Shown here in pieces: positions 53,480 to 62,046 of a stretch of DNA of 64,000 nt; within the stretch, counting starts at the first letter, position 1; every line of letters begins with the position of its first letter. The position numbers were made by a program, and so were the translations under genes. Source of the stretch: CAYVVT01 sp964454335 (lineage in GTDB: Bacteria > Fidelibacterota > UBA8477 > JABMPR01); assembly GCA_964454335.1 (NCBI GenBank), contig CAYVVT010000001.1:248001-312000 (forward strand), in the 5' to 3' direction. The notes under the pieces were generated by a model. The model ran no database searches and had not been told where the DNA came from. It worked only from the letters and a program-made list of their open reading frames with translations.

Positions 53480-54628
53480 TTAGAAATAACCCCGGACACG
53501 AAACCGAAGCCCCCAGTCCTGGACGCCAAACTCCGTATCTGGTTCACCCAGCATATAACTAAGCAGAAAACTGAAGTTTATATTTTCGAATCCGGCCCAA
53601 TCATAACTGGGATTGATGGCGGCACTCTGATCATCGAAGTTGGCAAAACCCAACAGACCCAGGGTACCAAAATCACCGACAGGATGCATGGCGTATAAAA
53701 AGCCATAGTTTTGCATCAAACTGTGAGTTTCTCCACCAAAGCCGTGGAAGTAATCATTTATATCCAGGTCTGTGATGTCTTTCTTGCCCGCTTCATTATG
53801 CAGATATTCAAAAAGGATATATGTGGAGGATTCAAAGGTATAATCTGCACCCAGCACATATTCGACAAAATCATCTTCGGGACCCGAGAGTTGATTCAGC
53901 GCTCCCTCGGCCCAGACACCGATGCCCAGTACCTCACCTACAAAACTTCCCCCGGTCAAGGTTCTTTCTACGGTCACACCCTCGGGAATGAAGAAATCAC
54001 TGCGGTACCATTGATATTGTCCAAAAACACCACTGATGTCGAAGCGACCCAGACCGATCTTGGCCTGGAACAATTTTGCCGAAGCTTCCCAATCGTCTTC
54101 CGGCTGATAGATGAGATCCAGGTTGAGCCGTCCGGCCAGAGGCAGTTCCAGACGCAGTGTGCTGACCCCATTCTGTTCATAGCTTGGATCCAGGAGCTGT
54201 TTGTAATTAAAGATGTCTGTGGGATTCCATGCGTAGCCCGTGCCAAAGGAAAGTTGCTGTTTGCCCAGGGTAAGGTCCAACCTGGGGAACTGGATACGCA
54301 TGTAGGCATTGTCCACGTAACTGGTATCTGCAATGGGGAAGAGCAATTCGGTGAGACCCATTATAACAAGTTCTTCAGTCGTCTGCTCAGGTAAGAAATC
54401 CATCAGATCCCAGGTGGTCTTGCCATGATAGGTCTGGACGTTGAAATTGGCACCGATCTGTATGTTGTCTGCGGGATAGGTTTCCACATCCAGACGCAGT
54501 TTGTTGTATTGATACAGGTAAGTTTCCCCTTCGAAGGCGATGCCGTCAATTTCAGACTCGAAGTAGCCGAAGAACTCAGGTTGCGCAATCAGCAGGAGCG
54601 GCAGCAGAAGTAAAACTCCGACTCTCAT
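53480..54628 (-). CDS. Outer-membrane beta-barrel protein of RND operon
   Basis: 382 residues with a signal peptide (VGVLLLLPLLLIAQ). The mature chain is all amphipathic strands and ends in Phe (RFRVRGYF), the outer-membrane assembly signal. The block LDLTLGKQQLSFGTGYAWNPTDIFN is typical of barrels found beside MMPL/LolA-like genes. It starts at an ATGA overlap with the LolA-like gene and is 33 bases before the RND gene. It may accept or pass cargo at the outer membrane. Confidence 0.82.
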   Translation of the reverse strand: MRVGVLLLLPLLLIAQPEFFGYFESEIDGIAFEGETYLYQYNKLRLDVETYPADNIQIGANFNVQTYHGKTTWDLMDFLPEQTTEELVIMGLTELLFPIADTSYVDNAYMRIQFPRLDLTLGKQQLSFGTGYAWNPTDIFNYKQLLDPSYEQNGVSTLRLELPLAGRLNLDLIYQPEDDWEASAKLFQAKIGLGRFDISGVFGQYQWYRSDFFIPEGVTVERTLTGGSFVGEVLGIGVWAEGALNQLSGPEDDFVEYVLGADYTFESSTYILFEYLHNEAGKKDITDLDINDYFHGFGGETHSLMQNYGFLYAMHPVGDFGTLGLLGFANFDDQSAAINPSYDWAGFENINFSFLLSYMLGEPDTEFGVQDWGLRFRVRGYF

Positions 54629-55365
54629 TGCTTGATGCTCCTCTCGGTAAAGAAGTCCTTGGGTGGTTCCCAGTCATAGGTCATGGACAGGGTTTCCATC
54701 ATGGTCTGCGACCGTTTCTCGTGATTGATCATGGTCATCTTCATGGCTGTGGGAAAGCCCTCGATATCCTTGATGTTTTCCATGACGGCTGATTTTATGT
54801 GTTCGCCCTCTTCATCGAAGTACTGGATGTGGACAGGATAGTAGTCGGCCTGACGCGCGTAGACGATCATCTTGCTGTAGCTGATATCCGCCTCTGGATT
54901 CCTGATCATCTCGACCTTCCAGCAGGGTTGCTCCTGGTAATCTTCATCACCGGTATATTCGGCAGTGAAATCCTCCAGCCAGGTATCTCCGGAGCCCATG
55001 TCCTCATAAGAGAAATCACTGCCCTGGGCACTCTGTTTCTTGGCGTGGGAGGCCAGTTTACGTACTCTTTTAGTCCTGGGGAAATAGGTCCAGATATCAT
55101 CGGCATTGTTCAGCATGAGGAATGTCTGGCCCCGTACGACTGATGGTTTGGTATAACGCATAAGGGATTTCTCCCCCTTGTTGGCGCTGTACATCTCCAT
55201 TTCAAAGGTGCGGATCTGGCCGCTGCTGGTTTCGATGGTCTGGGTGGCCACACCCTTGCTGTTCTCCGGTGTCATGATCTCTGTGATCCTGGTGATGATC
55301 TCCGTTCCACGTTCATCGGCGCCCATAAAGGCTGCCAGACAGATCAGTACTATTAATCGTTTCAT
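54625..55365 (-). CDS. LolA-like outer-membrane lipoprotein-sorting-type protein
   Basis: 246 residues with a signal peptide (RLIVLICLAAFMGA). It fits the LolA-like PF17131 group: SSGQIRTFEMEMYSANKGEKSLMRYTKPSVVRGQTFLML, the DIWTYFPRTKRVRKLA block and SDFSYEDMGSGD. These periplasmic half-barrels carry lipids or lipid anchors. True LolA is the wrong pairing here, since no LolCDE lies nearby; with an RND exporter it more likely ferries that exporter's cargo. Overlaps both neighbours by 4 bases. Confidence 0.88.
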   Translation of the reverse strand: MKRLIVLICLAAFMGADERGTEIITRITEIMTPENSKGVATQTIETSSGQIRTFEMEMYSANKGEKSLMRYTKPSVVRGQTFLMLNNADDIWTYFPRTKRVRKLASHAKKQSAQGSDFSYEDMGSGDTWLEDFTAEYTGDEDYQEQPCWKVEMIRNPEADISYSKMIVYARQADYYPVHIQYFDEEGEHIKSAVMENIKDIEGFPTAMKMTMINHEKRSQTMMETLSMTYDWEPPKDFFTERSIKQ

Positions 55366-55964
55366 CGTGCGATCCCCCGAATAAATGAATTCACGCCTTC
55401 TTCGACGATCTTCTCAAAGCGTTCCTTGTCCTGAATAATGACATACTGCCAGATCAGGCCATCCACGAAGGCGCTGCAGAGCGTAGCGACACCATCCTTG
55501 TTCATTTCACGGAATTCACCCTTCTGGATCCCTTCTTCGAGAATGAGAATAAGCAGGTCGCGCATGTGGTTATAGCTATTCATCAGCGATGAGCTCTTTG
55601 TGCCGTGCCAGGCGGATCTGGCAGCCTGGGCCCAGAGCTCTGTTAGAATGATGGTGGAATCATGCATCTCGAAGATCATCTCTGTACCCATACGCATGAA
55701 GGTGCGGATCTTGTCCGTAGGTGTGATATCCATGCCATGTAGATGTTCCAATGCGCCGATGAGTTCATCCATCATGGCGTCCTCGATGGCAGCAAAGATC
55801 TCATCCTTGCTTGAAAAGTACTCATAGACGGTTCCCTTGCCGATTCCTGCCTCGCGGGCAATGTCGGCAATGGTGCCTTTGTCAAGCCCGTCCCTGGAAA
55901 ACACTTTCAGGGCCGCTTTCAGGATGGCCTCGGCCTTTTTGGGGTCTTTTGGCAGGGGTGACAT
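55362..55964 (-). CDS. TetR-family transcriptional repressor
   Basis: 200 residues from MSPLPKDPKKAEAIL; AGGAG upstream supports this ATG over an earlier in-frame start inside the operator region. The helix-turn-helix is GTIADIAREAGIGKGTVYEYFSSKDE. The C-terminal ligand domain is variable as expected. A perfect palindrome in its own promoter spacer points to self-repression of the whole operon, relieved by an unknown, perhaps hydrophobic, ligand. Confidence 0.93.
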   Translation of the reverse strand: MSPLPKDPKKAEAILKAALKVFSRDGLDKGTIADIAREAGIGKGTVYEYFSSKDEIFAAIEDAMMDELIGALEHLHGMDITPTDKIRTFMRMGTEMIFEMHDSTIILTELWAQAARSAWHGTKSSSLMNSYNHMRDLLILILEEGIQKGEFREMNKDGVATLCSAFVDGLIWQYVIIQDKERFEKIVEEGVNSFIRGIAR

Positions 55965-55999
55965 AGCCTTGTTTCTCCTATGGTTTCGATTTGTGTGTA

Positions 56000-56029
56000 A
56001 ATATATGACCGACTGGTCGGTCACGTCAA
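56000..56029 (-). promoter_or_regulatory. Promoter with TetR operator in its spacer
   Basis: Minus-strand -35 box TTGACG (56029-56024) and -10 box TATATT (56005-56000) are 18 bases apart. The spacer is exactly the palindrome TGACCGACTGGTCGGTCA (56006-56023), eight-base arms around TG. A bound TetR dimer would block RNA polymerase. The start codon lies about 35 bases below the -10 box. Confidence 0.85.
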
Positions 56030-56152
56030 GCGGAAATATTTACCCCTTGGTCATCTCGGTGTGGAAAGAGGATCCCCCCGGCCCTATAATCCCAGTAATT
56101 GGGCGAAACAGCTTAATGGAACAGATATCAAGGGTCTTGAAAGGGAAGTTTT

Positions 56153-56521
56153 ATGTATCGGAGAAAGGTAGAAGATATCCAGGATGAAGTCGTCAATGAT
56201 GCCAGCAGGACGCTGAGACGTATCCTGATCTCGGCTGAAGAGGCACCACACTTTGCTCTGAGACGCTTTGAGATCAAACCCGGTGGTGAGATCCCACTGC
56301 ACAGGAACAGCGTCGAACATGAGCAATACGTCCTCGCCGGACGTGCTTCTGTAAAGATCGGTAATGAAGAGTTTACTGCGCAGCAGGGCGATGCATTGTA
56401 CATACCGGCAGGTGTTGAACACTGTTACCGGACCGAAGGCGATGAGTCTTACAAGTTCCTCTGTATCGTACCAAACATGAAAGACGAGCTTACTATCGTG
56501 GAAAAGGATACGGGGTTGTAG
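56153..56521 (+). CDS. Cupin-domain protein
   Basis: 122 residues. One cupin barrel: HRNSVEHEQYVLAGRASVKIG supplies His, His and Glu ligands, and YIPAGVEHCYRTEGDE the last His. It is divergent from the TetR operon, so the operator could affect it too, but a separate TATAAT at about 56085 suggests its own promoter. GGGAAG precedes the ATG. The reaction is unknown. Confidence 0.85.
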   Translation: MYRRKVEDIQDEVVNDASRTLRRILISAEEAPHFALRRFEIKPGGEIPLHRNSVEHEQYVLAGRASVKIGNEEFTAQQGDALYIPAGVEHCYRTEGDESYKFLCIVPNMKDELTIVEKDTGL

Positions 56522-56550
56522 GCCAGGATCTGGCTTACAACCCCGTTTTG
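56510..56550 (+). terminator. Terminator hairpin overlapping the cupin stop codon
   Basis: ACGGGGTTGTA (56510-56520) pairs with TACAACCCCGT (56536-56546), and GCCAG with CTGGC inside, giving a stem of about 16 pairs with loop GAT, followed by TTTTG. The cupin TAG codon is inside the hairpin. Confidence 0.8.
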
Positions 56551-56656
56551 AGAGTCATCCCATCCCTCAGTATGAAAAGCCGGAGCAGGTTAGGTTCAGA
56601 TGTTCAGGTGATACCTAGCTTTGGTTATTTCAGTATCTACAGATTCACAAGAGCAA

Positions 56657-56920
56657 TCACTGCAGATCACGCGTGAACAGACTCGGGTACGATCGTATGG
56701 CACCGGTCGGCAAGAATAGGTTTGAGAGCAATTCACTGCCTGAATGGCCAAGTCGCTTCAAGCGCAGTCCCATGATAATCGCATGGTAAAGGTAGAAGAA
56801 TACGATGAATGGCCAGACCGCTCTCCAGTTGAAGGAACCGATGGAGATCAGGTAAACCATAACCACGAGACCGGCGAAAACGCCGATGAGATATAAAGTA
56901 AGGAACCGGCCCTGAGTCAT
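56657..56920 (-). CDS. Small membrane protein, two helices
   Basis: 87 residues from MTQGRFLTLYLIG; AGGAGGG close upstream decides the start. Two hydrophobic helices (LYLIGVFAGLVVMVYLI and VWPFIVFFYLYHAIIM), then a basic segment (GLRLKRLGHSG). It lies 23 bases after the lipoprotein gene and is probably cotranscribed with it. Family not recognised. Confidence 0.6.
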   Translation of the reverse strand: MTQGRFLTLYLIGVFAGLVVMVYLISIGSFNWRAVWPFIVFFYLYHAIIMGLRLKRLGHSGSELLSNLFLPTGAIRSYPSLFTRDLQ

Positions 56921-56943
56921 ATACCCTCCTGTGGTTTGTTTGG

Positions 56944-57618
56944 TCAGAATAGTAAAAACGTTGCAACCTGGGCACAACCAATAAGTGCACCTGCCATTGC
57001 ACCGGTCCCGAAAGCAGGTCCCCCAATAACTGTACCAACATAGATGATTCCAGTCACCAGGGGATCACTTATACAGTTCCCGAAATCCTCCCACCATTCA
57101 AGGATCGTGTTGTAATCTGATCCTTCCAGATACGTTATCGAACTGACGAGCTCATTATCATGAAATTCCATAACACCGAACAATTCACCTGAGAATGTAT
57201 AGGCAGTCAAAACACCGGATGTCTCATTTGCAGCGTCATATTTGAAGACCAATTGGGATGCGGACAAGGCTTCATCCTGCAGGGACGATAACAGGAAGAA
57301 TTCCTTCTCAGCTCCCTTCTCAGGAGTGAACAGAGCGAAGACTTCCTCTTGTACCTCGTACATGGCTGTGCTGTCAAAGTTGAATTCCACATCCCCTGCA
57401 GAACGGGCTAAAGCAGGTTGGGAAAGTTCAACCGACTGATAAAGTACGGCCAGATCAGCACTCAGGTGACGATCAACCAGTTGGTATTGGATGACTTCAT
57501 TTTCTTGCTGCTCTAAATCGAAAGCTGTCGGGGATCGATCCTCCTCGACCTGCATCAGATCACAACCGAAAAAGATAAACAGAATAAGTGTAGGCAGAGT
57601 AATCGTAGTCTTTCTCAT
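56944..57618 (-). CDS. Hypothetical lipoprotein with C-terminal glycine-zipper helix
   Basis: 224 residues from MRKTTITLPTLILFIFFGC; AGGAGAG precedes this ATG. The lipobox ends FFGC. The middle is acidic and soluble, with weak strands. The last 45 residues are hydrophobic and glycine-spaced (GTVIGGPAFGTGAMAGALIG), with one Cys on either side. Such glycine zippers mediate helix packing or pore formation, as in some bacteriocins and outer-membrane zipper proteins. No homologue recognised. Confidence 0.65.
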   Translation of the reverse strand: MRKTTITLPTLILFIFFGCDLMQVEEDRSPTAFDLEQQENEVIQYQLVDRHLSADLAVLYQSVELSQPALARSAGDVEFNFDSTAMYEVQEEVFALFTPEKGAEKEFFLLSSLQDEALSASQLVFKYDAANETSGVLTAYTFSGELFGVMEFHDNELVSSITYLEGSDYNTILEWWEDFGNCISDPLVTGIIYVGTVIGGPAFGTGAMAGALIGCAQVATFLLF

Positions 57619-58009
57619 GATATCTCTCCTTAGAAATTTTAAAGAACATTCAGTAAGTTGATGTACCGAGATATGTGGGTTTGGCGGAGAACGCGGGCCG
57701 CGCCTGGAAGGGAAGGTCATAAAAACTCCAATCCTGATAGTTCCCCAATTGGGGTTGTTTATTCTGATATGTCTGTGGGGATGGTTGTCTTTGAGTAGTG
57801 AAGTTTAAACGGGCCCGGTCAAGTATCAAACAGAAATATTAAAACTGTTTAATGATCGATAACCGCATTTCTATTAAAACATAAAGCTGTTTACCATAGT
57901 AAGTTATATAATGAGTACTGGTGATAATATAAAGTATAGTTATTGGTGACAGGAAGCCCGGCAGGGGAGAAGAGCCTTCCGTAAGAATGACTGCCGCGTA
58001 TATTCTTCA
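57619..58009. other. AT-rich intergenic region of 391 bases
   Basis: No gene seen. The left part holds the palindrome CCCCAATTGGGG (57743-57754). The right half (57840-57950) is clearly more AT-rich than its neighbours and has TATAAT-like hexamers, for example in AGTTATATAATGAG; -35 boxes at proper distance are poor. It probably contains the divergent promoters of the lipoprotein and binding-protein genes. Confidence 0.45.
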
Positions 58010-59590
58010 GTGATACTTACCCCGGCGAGCTTTGGCGCAAGATGGTCAGGTTTGATTCTGACCCTGTTATTGCTGAACTCATGTTGTCCCCCTGATCCAT
58101 ACCTGAATCATCTGAAACTGCATCTGGCCACTGAACCAAAATCGCTTGATCCGGCTCTGTCAACCGACGTGACCACTGCCATTATCATGGCGCAGATCTA
58201 TGACAACCTTGTCCGCTTCGAACACGGCAGTGAGATCAAACCCGGAATAGCCCGGGACTGGGATATCTCAGCGGACGGAATGATCTATACTTTCTATTTG
58301 AATGACCACTTCAATTTCTGGAATGGCCGATCCATCGTTGCCGAAGATGTCAAATATTCATTTGAGCGCATCCTCAACCCGGAAACGCGATCCCCGCAGA
58401 CCTGGTTGTTCACGCCGCTCCTGGGTGCCGAAGAGTACATGGAAGGACGAGTCTCAGAAGTAACGGGGATCACAGTGCGAGACTCCCTGACACTTGAATT
58501 GAGGCTCAAGAATCCGTTTGCGCCATTCCTGGGATTCCTGGCCATGCCGGCGGCAGGGATCGTTGCCCGGGAAGGTGTCATGGCGGCTGGCGACCGCTTT
58601 GGTGAGAATCCATTGGGAAGTGGCCCCTGGATCTTCGAGGAATGGGAACACGATAGCTATGTATTGTTCAGGAGAAATCCTGATTATTTCTACGGGGCAC
58701 CGGTCATGGATGGAATTCTGGTCAGAACCATTCCCGAAGTACTCACGGCGGCAATAGAATTCGAAGCGGGAAATCTTGATGTCATGCTTGTACCTACCTC
58801 TGAATTCAAGTACTGGACACGGTCACAACAGTGGCAGCCGAACATCCACAAACTCGATGAACTGGCATTTTACTATCTTGCAATGAATTGCGATCGCCCC
58901 CCCTTTGATAATATCCGCATCCGCCAGGCGGTGGTTCTGGCCTTGGACCGGGAGAAGATCGTGCACCGCATTCTACACAATAGCTCTACTGTCGCAACAG
59001 GGGCCATACCGCCGGGACTGGCCGGGTTTGATCCGGACCTGAACCCGGTTCCCTTCGATCCGGATAGCGCCCGCCGGATCCTGCTGGATGAAGGCTATAC
59101 CGACGGATGTGAATTCGAGCTGTGGGTGGATCAGAGCGCAGCCGTGAGCCAGACACTGGAGGCCGTACAGGCCTATCTGAACGATGTGGGATTCATCTGC
59201 CGCCTGGTGAGCAATGACTGGAACATGATGCGGGATGCCATGCGCAAAGGCAAAACTGATGCATACTGGGGTAACTGGTATGCGGATTACGCCGATGCCG
59301 AGAATTTCTTGGCGCCCCTGTTCCACTCAAGCACCTCCGCCCGACGCAATCGATATAGTAATCCTGAAGTGGATGTAATGATCGAGAACCTTCAGCAGAC
59401 CATGGATGATGAAAAACGTGCCCACCTGGCACGGGAAGTAGACAGTATTCTCATTGTCGAAGCACCTTACGCATTCATGTGGTATCCAACCTCATACACG
59501 GTGGTACAGGATTGGGTCAAGGAGTATTACGTTCCCCAGATGCCTAACGGTAATAAGCACCTGGACGTGTACATTGAACGGGATCTATAA
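58010..59590 (+). CDS. Peptide ABC transporter substrate-binding lipoprotein (SBP family 5)
   Basis: 526 residues from a GTG with no obvious ribosome site. Lipoprotein signal ends LLNSC. Family 5 pattern: EPKSLDPALSTDVTTAIIMAQIYDNLVRF, WDISADGMIYTFYLNDHFNFWNGR, NPLGSGPWIFEEWEHD and FDNIRIRQAVVLALDREKIV. It should feed peptides (or similar ligands) to the DppB/DppC-like permeases 2.5 kb downstream. It shares a base with the next gene. Confidence 0.9.
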   Translation: MILTPASFGARWSGLILTLLLLNSCCPPDPYLNHLKLHLATEPKSLDPALSTDVTTAIIMAQIYDNLVRFEHGSEIKPGIARDWDISADGMIYTFYLNDHFNFWNGRSIVAEDVKYSFERILNPETRSPQTWLFTPLLGAEEYMEGRVSEVTGITVRDSLTLELRLKNPFAPFLGFLAMPAAGIVAREGVMAAGDRFGENPLGSGPWIFEEWEHDSYVLFRRNPDYFYGAPVMDGILVRTIPEVLTAAIEFEAGNLDVMLVPTSEFKYWTRSQQWQPNIHKLDELAFYYLAMNCDRPPFDNIRIRQAVVLALDREKIVHRILHNSSTVATGAIPPGLAGFDPDLNPVPFDPDSARRILLDEGYTDGCEFELWVDQSAAVSQTLEAVQAYLNDVGFICRLVSNDWNMMRDAMRKGKTDAYWGNWYADYADAENFLAPLFHSSTSARRNRYSNPEVDVMIENLQQTMDDEKRAHLAREVDSILIVEAPYAFMWYPTSYTVVQDWVKEYYVPQMPNGNKHLDVYIERDL

Positions 59591-59934
59591 TGGATCAGTA
59601 CAGCAAATCTTATTTGAAGACCTATCTGAATGACAGCAATTCGCATGAGAGCTCGGCTGAATTAAAAGCTTACCTCGATGGTCGCGCGAAACAGATCAGG
59701 CGTTCTGGTTTCTGGATCGGCCTGATCGCGGGGATCGTCGGCCTGTCATACCTGGCGTTTCAGGATTGGATCACGATCATGCTGCTGTCTATTCTCCTGG
59801 TCATCGGTATCGGCGCCCTGGTCTACATCACACGCAAGGATGCCCGGCATCTGATGATCACCGAGGAAGAGGCCCAGGAATTGTTTCTGGAGCTTTACCC
59901 GCAGAAGACAGATGAGAGTAGAAAAACGGAGTAA
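59590..59934 (+). CDS. Small membrane protein with two helices
   Basis: 114 residues. A soluble, charged N-terminus (LKTYLNDSNSHESSAELKAYL) is followed by two helices (GFWIGLIAGIVGLSYLAF and IMLLSILLVIGIGALVYI) and an acidic tail. It starts at a TAATG overlap with the binding-protein gene and is 3 bases from the DUF819 gene. No family recognised; it may assist one of the neighbouring membrane proteins. Confidence 0.65.
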   Translation: MDQYSKSYLKTYLNDSNSHESSAELKAYLDGRAKQIRRSGFWIGLIAGIVGLSYLAFQDWITIMLLSILLVIGIGALVYITRKDARHLMITEEEAQELFLELYPQKTDESRKTE

Positions 59935-59937
59935 TCA

Positions 59938-61131
59938 ATGCCCCTGCTGCAATCCGATTCCGCAATCCTGGTGTATTTCCTCTTTCTGATCTCCCTGGTG
60001 TACTGGGCGAAGGACCAGTCCTGGAGCGAGAAACTGTTCAGATATTTCCCACCTATCATTTGGATCTATTTCCTGCCCATGATTTCCACAACCCTGGGGA
60101 TCACTCCTGAAAGTGCAGAGCTATATGGATGGGTGAAACGGCATCTGCTACCGGCAGCTTTGCTGCTCCTACTGCTGTCCGCAGACATCAAGACCATCCT
60201 TAAGCTGGGACCCAAAGCCCTGGGTACCATGCTGGGGGGGACCATGGGGATCGTGATCGGAGGTGTGATCGCCCTGGCCATCTTCGGACACTGGTTACCG
60301 GCGGATGCATGGAAGGGTCTGGGCGCATTGTCAGGTTCCTGGATCGGCGGTACGGCCAATATGGTTGGTATCGGAACATCAATCGGCACCCGGGAAGACA
60401 TGTTCGGCGTCATGATCATCGTGGATACGGTAGTGGGTTATGGCTGGATGTTGATCGTGATAGCCCTTTCAGGTTTTCAGGAGGCACTGGACCGCTGGAA
60501 TGGCGTAAAGTCAACCCTGGTTGCTGATCTGACGTCGCATGTGGAGAACAGCGACCGCAGCAAAAAGGAGATCCTGAGTTACCAGGGACTGGTCTGGATC
60601 GTAGCGCTGGGCGTTGGAATTGGCTATTTCTGTCTCGAGCTTGGCCGGATTCTGCCCGAACTTGGGGATGTGGTCACTGCCTTTGGCTGGACAGTCATAT
60701 TGGTTTCCATCATTGGACTGCTGCTTTCACTCACTCCAGTTGCCCGACTTGAAAGACAGGGCGCTTCACATATGGGAAATTTCTTTCTTTACCTGTTAGT
60801 GGCCACTATCGGCGCCCAGGCAGACCTGCATGCCATCACCGAAGAACCTCTGTTCCTGGCTGTGGGTGTGGTATGGATATTTATCCACGCGGTGATCCTG
60901 TTCAGCACGGGCAGGCTGCTCAAAGCACCCATGTTCCTCATCGCCACCAGTAGCCAGGCCAATATTGGCGGGGTGGTCAGCGCTCCCATCGTTGCTTCGG
61001 TCTATGCCCGAGGCATGGCACCGGTAGGACTGCTCATGGGTGTGCTGGGAAATATCCTTGGATTGTATTTCGGCTTTCTCACCGCTCAGCTCATGAGCTG
61101 GGTGACCAGGGCTCTGGGTTATGGTCCTTGA
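59938..61131 (+). CDS. DUF819 family integral membrane protein
   Basis: 397 residues with about 11 helices. Family blocks: LPAALLLLLLSADIKTILKLGPKAL, LGALSGSWIGGTANMVGIG, and SSQANIGGVVSAPIVASVYARG near the end. The glycine-rich inverted halves resemble a secondary transporter (LysO/BASS-like folds). Function unproven; relatives are often near peptidoglycan-peptide or dipeptide genes. It lies inside an apparent peptide ABC operon. Confidence 0.87.
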   Translation: MPLLQSDSAILVYFLFLISLVYWAKDQSWSEKLFRYFPPIIWIYFLPMISTTLGITPESAELYGWVKRHLLPAALLLLLLSADIKTILKLGPKALGTMLGGTMGIVIGGVIALAIFGHWLPADAWKGLGALSGSWIGGTANMVGIGTSIGTREDMFGVMIIVDTVVGYGWMLIVIALSGFQEALDRWNGVKSTLVADLTSHVENSDRSKKEILSYQGLVWIVALGVGIGYFCLELGRILPELGDVVTAFGWTVILVSIIGLLLSLTPVARLERQGASHMGNFFLYLLVATIGAQADLHAITEEPLFLAVGVVWIFIHAVILFSTGRLLKAPMFLIATSSQANIGGVVSAPIVASVYARGMAPVGLLMGVLGNILGLYFGFLTAQLMSWVTRALGYGP

Positions 61132-61155
61132 TCGTTGAAGGTTGAAGACTGAACG

Positions 61156-62046
61156 ATGAGAGGCGGCCATACACTCAGCATTTTCATCGCATTGTTTGTG
61201 ACCTTTCTCTGGTCCACCTCCTTCATTCTGATCAAATGGGGCCTGGCTGAGATCCCACCCGTGACCTTCGCCGGATTACGCTACACCCTGGCAGCATTCT
61301 GCTTTGTGCCGGTTGTCGCTCAAAAGGGTTACCGCCAGAAGATCCACAGCTTGAATGCGGTGCAGTGGCGAAAACTCCTCTTGCTGGGAATCGTTTTCTA
61401 CACCCTCACGCAGGGATTCCAGTTCATAGGTCTTAGTCTCCTGCCCGCGGTGGCGGTGAGCCTGCTGCTGAATTTCTCCCCCATTGTTGTAGCTGTGCTG
61501 GGGATCCTCATGCTGTCGGAACGTCCCTCGCCAGTCCAGTGGCTGGGTAGCGCAGGCTTCCTGATTGGTGTGGTCCTGTATTTCTTCCCGGTCTCTCTGG
61601 AGGGATCACGAGCCCTGGGAATTCTGGTCATGCTGGGAGGAGTTCTGGCCAATTCCGCGGCAACCGTCCAGGGCCGGGGGATCAACCGAGACCGGCAGAT
61701 CGATCCCCTGATCATCACATTCATCAGCATGGGATTCGGGGCGCTTCTGCTGCTGGCAGGGGGATTGGTCCTTGACGGATGGCCCAGTATCAGCACCACC
61801 AATCTTATGTACCTCGTCATTCTGGCGGTGGTGAATACAGCACTGGCCTTCACTCTCTGGAATGTGGCCATGCGTTCACTTTCGGCCCTGGAGACCAGTA
61901 TCATCAATGGGACCATGCTCATCCAGATCGCGATACTGGCCTGGATATTCCTCGGGGAGAAGATCACCGTTCAGGAAGGGATCGGGATGCTGGTTGCCGC
62001 CACGGGCGCCTTGTTGGTGCAATACAGGGGAAGGACCGCAGCCTGA
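61156..62046 (+). CDS. EamA/DMT-family permease
   Basis: 296 residues with ten helices in two EamA repeats: FLWSTSFILIKWGLAEIPPVTFAGLRY opens the first, GGVLANSAATVQGRGINRD the second, and IFLGEKITVQEGIGMLVAATGALLV closes. Drug/metabolite transporters of this type export amino acids or small metabolites. Its TGA overlaps the next ATG. Confidence 0.92.
   Translation: MRGGHTLSIFIALFVTFLWSTSFILIKWGLAEIPPVTFAGLRYTLAAFCFVPVVAQKGYRQKIHSLNAVQWRKLLLLGIVFYTLTQGFQFIGLSLLPAVAVSLLLNFSPIVVAVLGILMLSERPSPVQWLGSAGFLIGVVLYFFPVSLEGSRALGILVMLGGVLANSAATVQGRGINRDRQIDPLIITFISMGFGALLLLAGGLVLDGWPSISTTNLMYLVILAVVNTALAFTLWNVAMRSLSALETSIINGTMLIQIAILAWIFLGEKITVQEGIGMLVAATGALLVQYRGRTAA

Noticed and set aside
61779..62045. 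N-terminal extension of the DppB-like permease by 89 codons
   Set aside because: The extension overlaps the EamA gene and is not hydrophobic or family-like; the ATG at 62046 in a TGATG overlap gives a standard DppB start.
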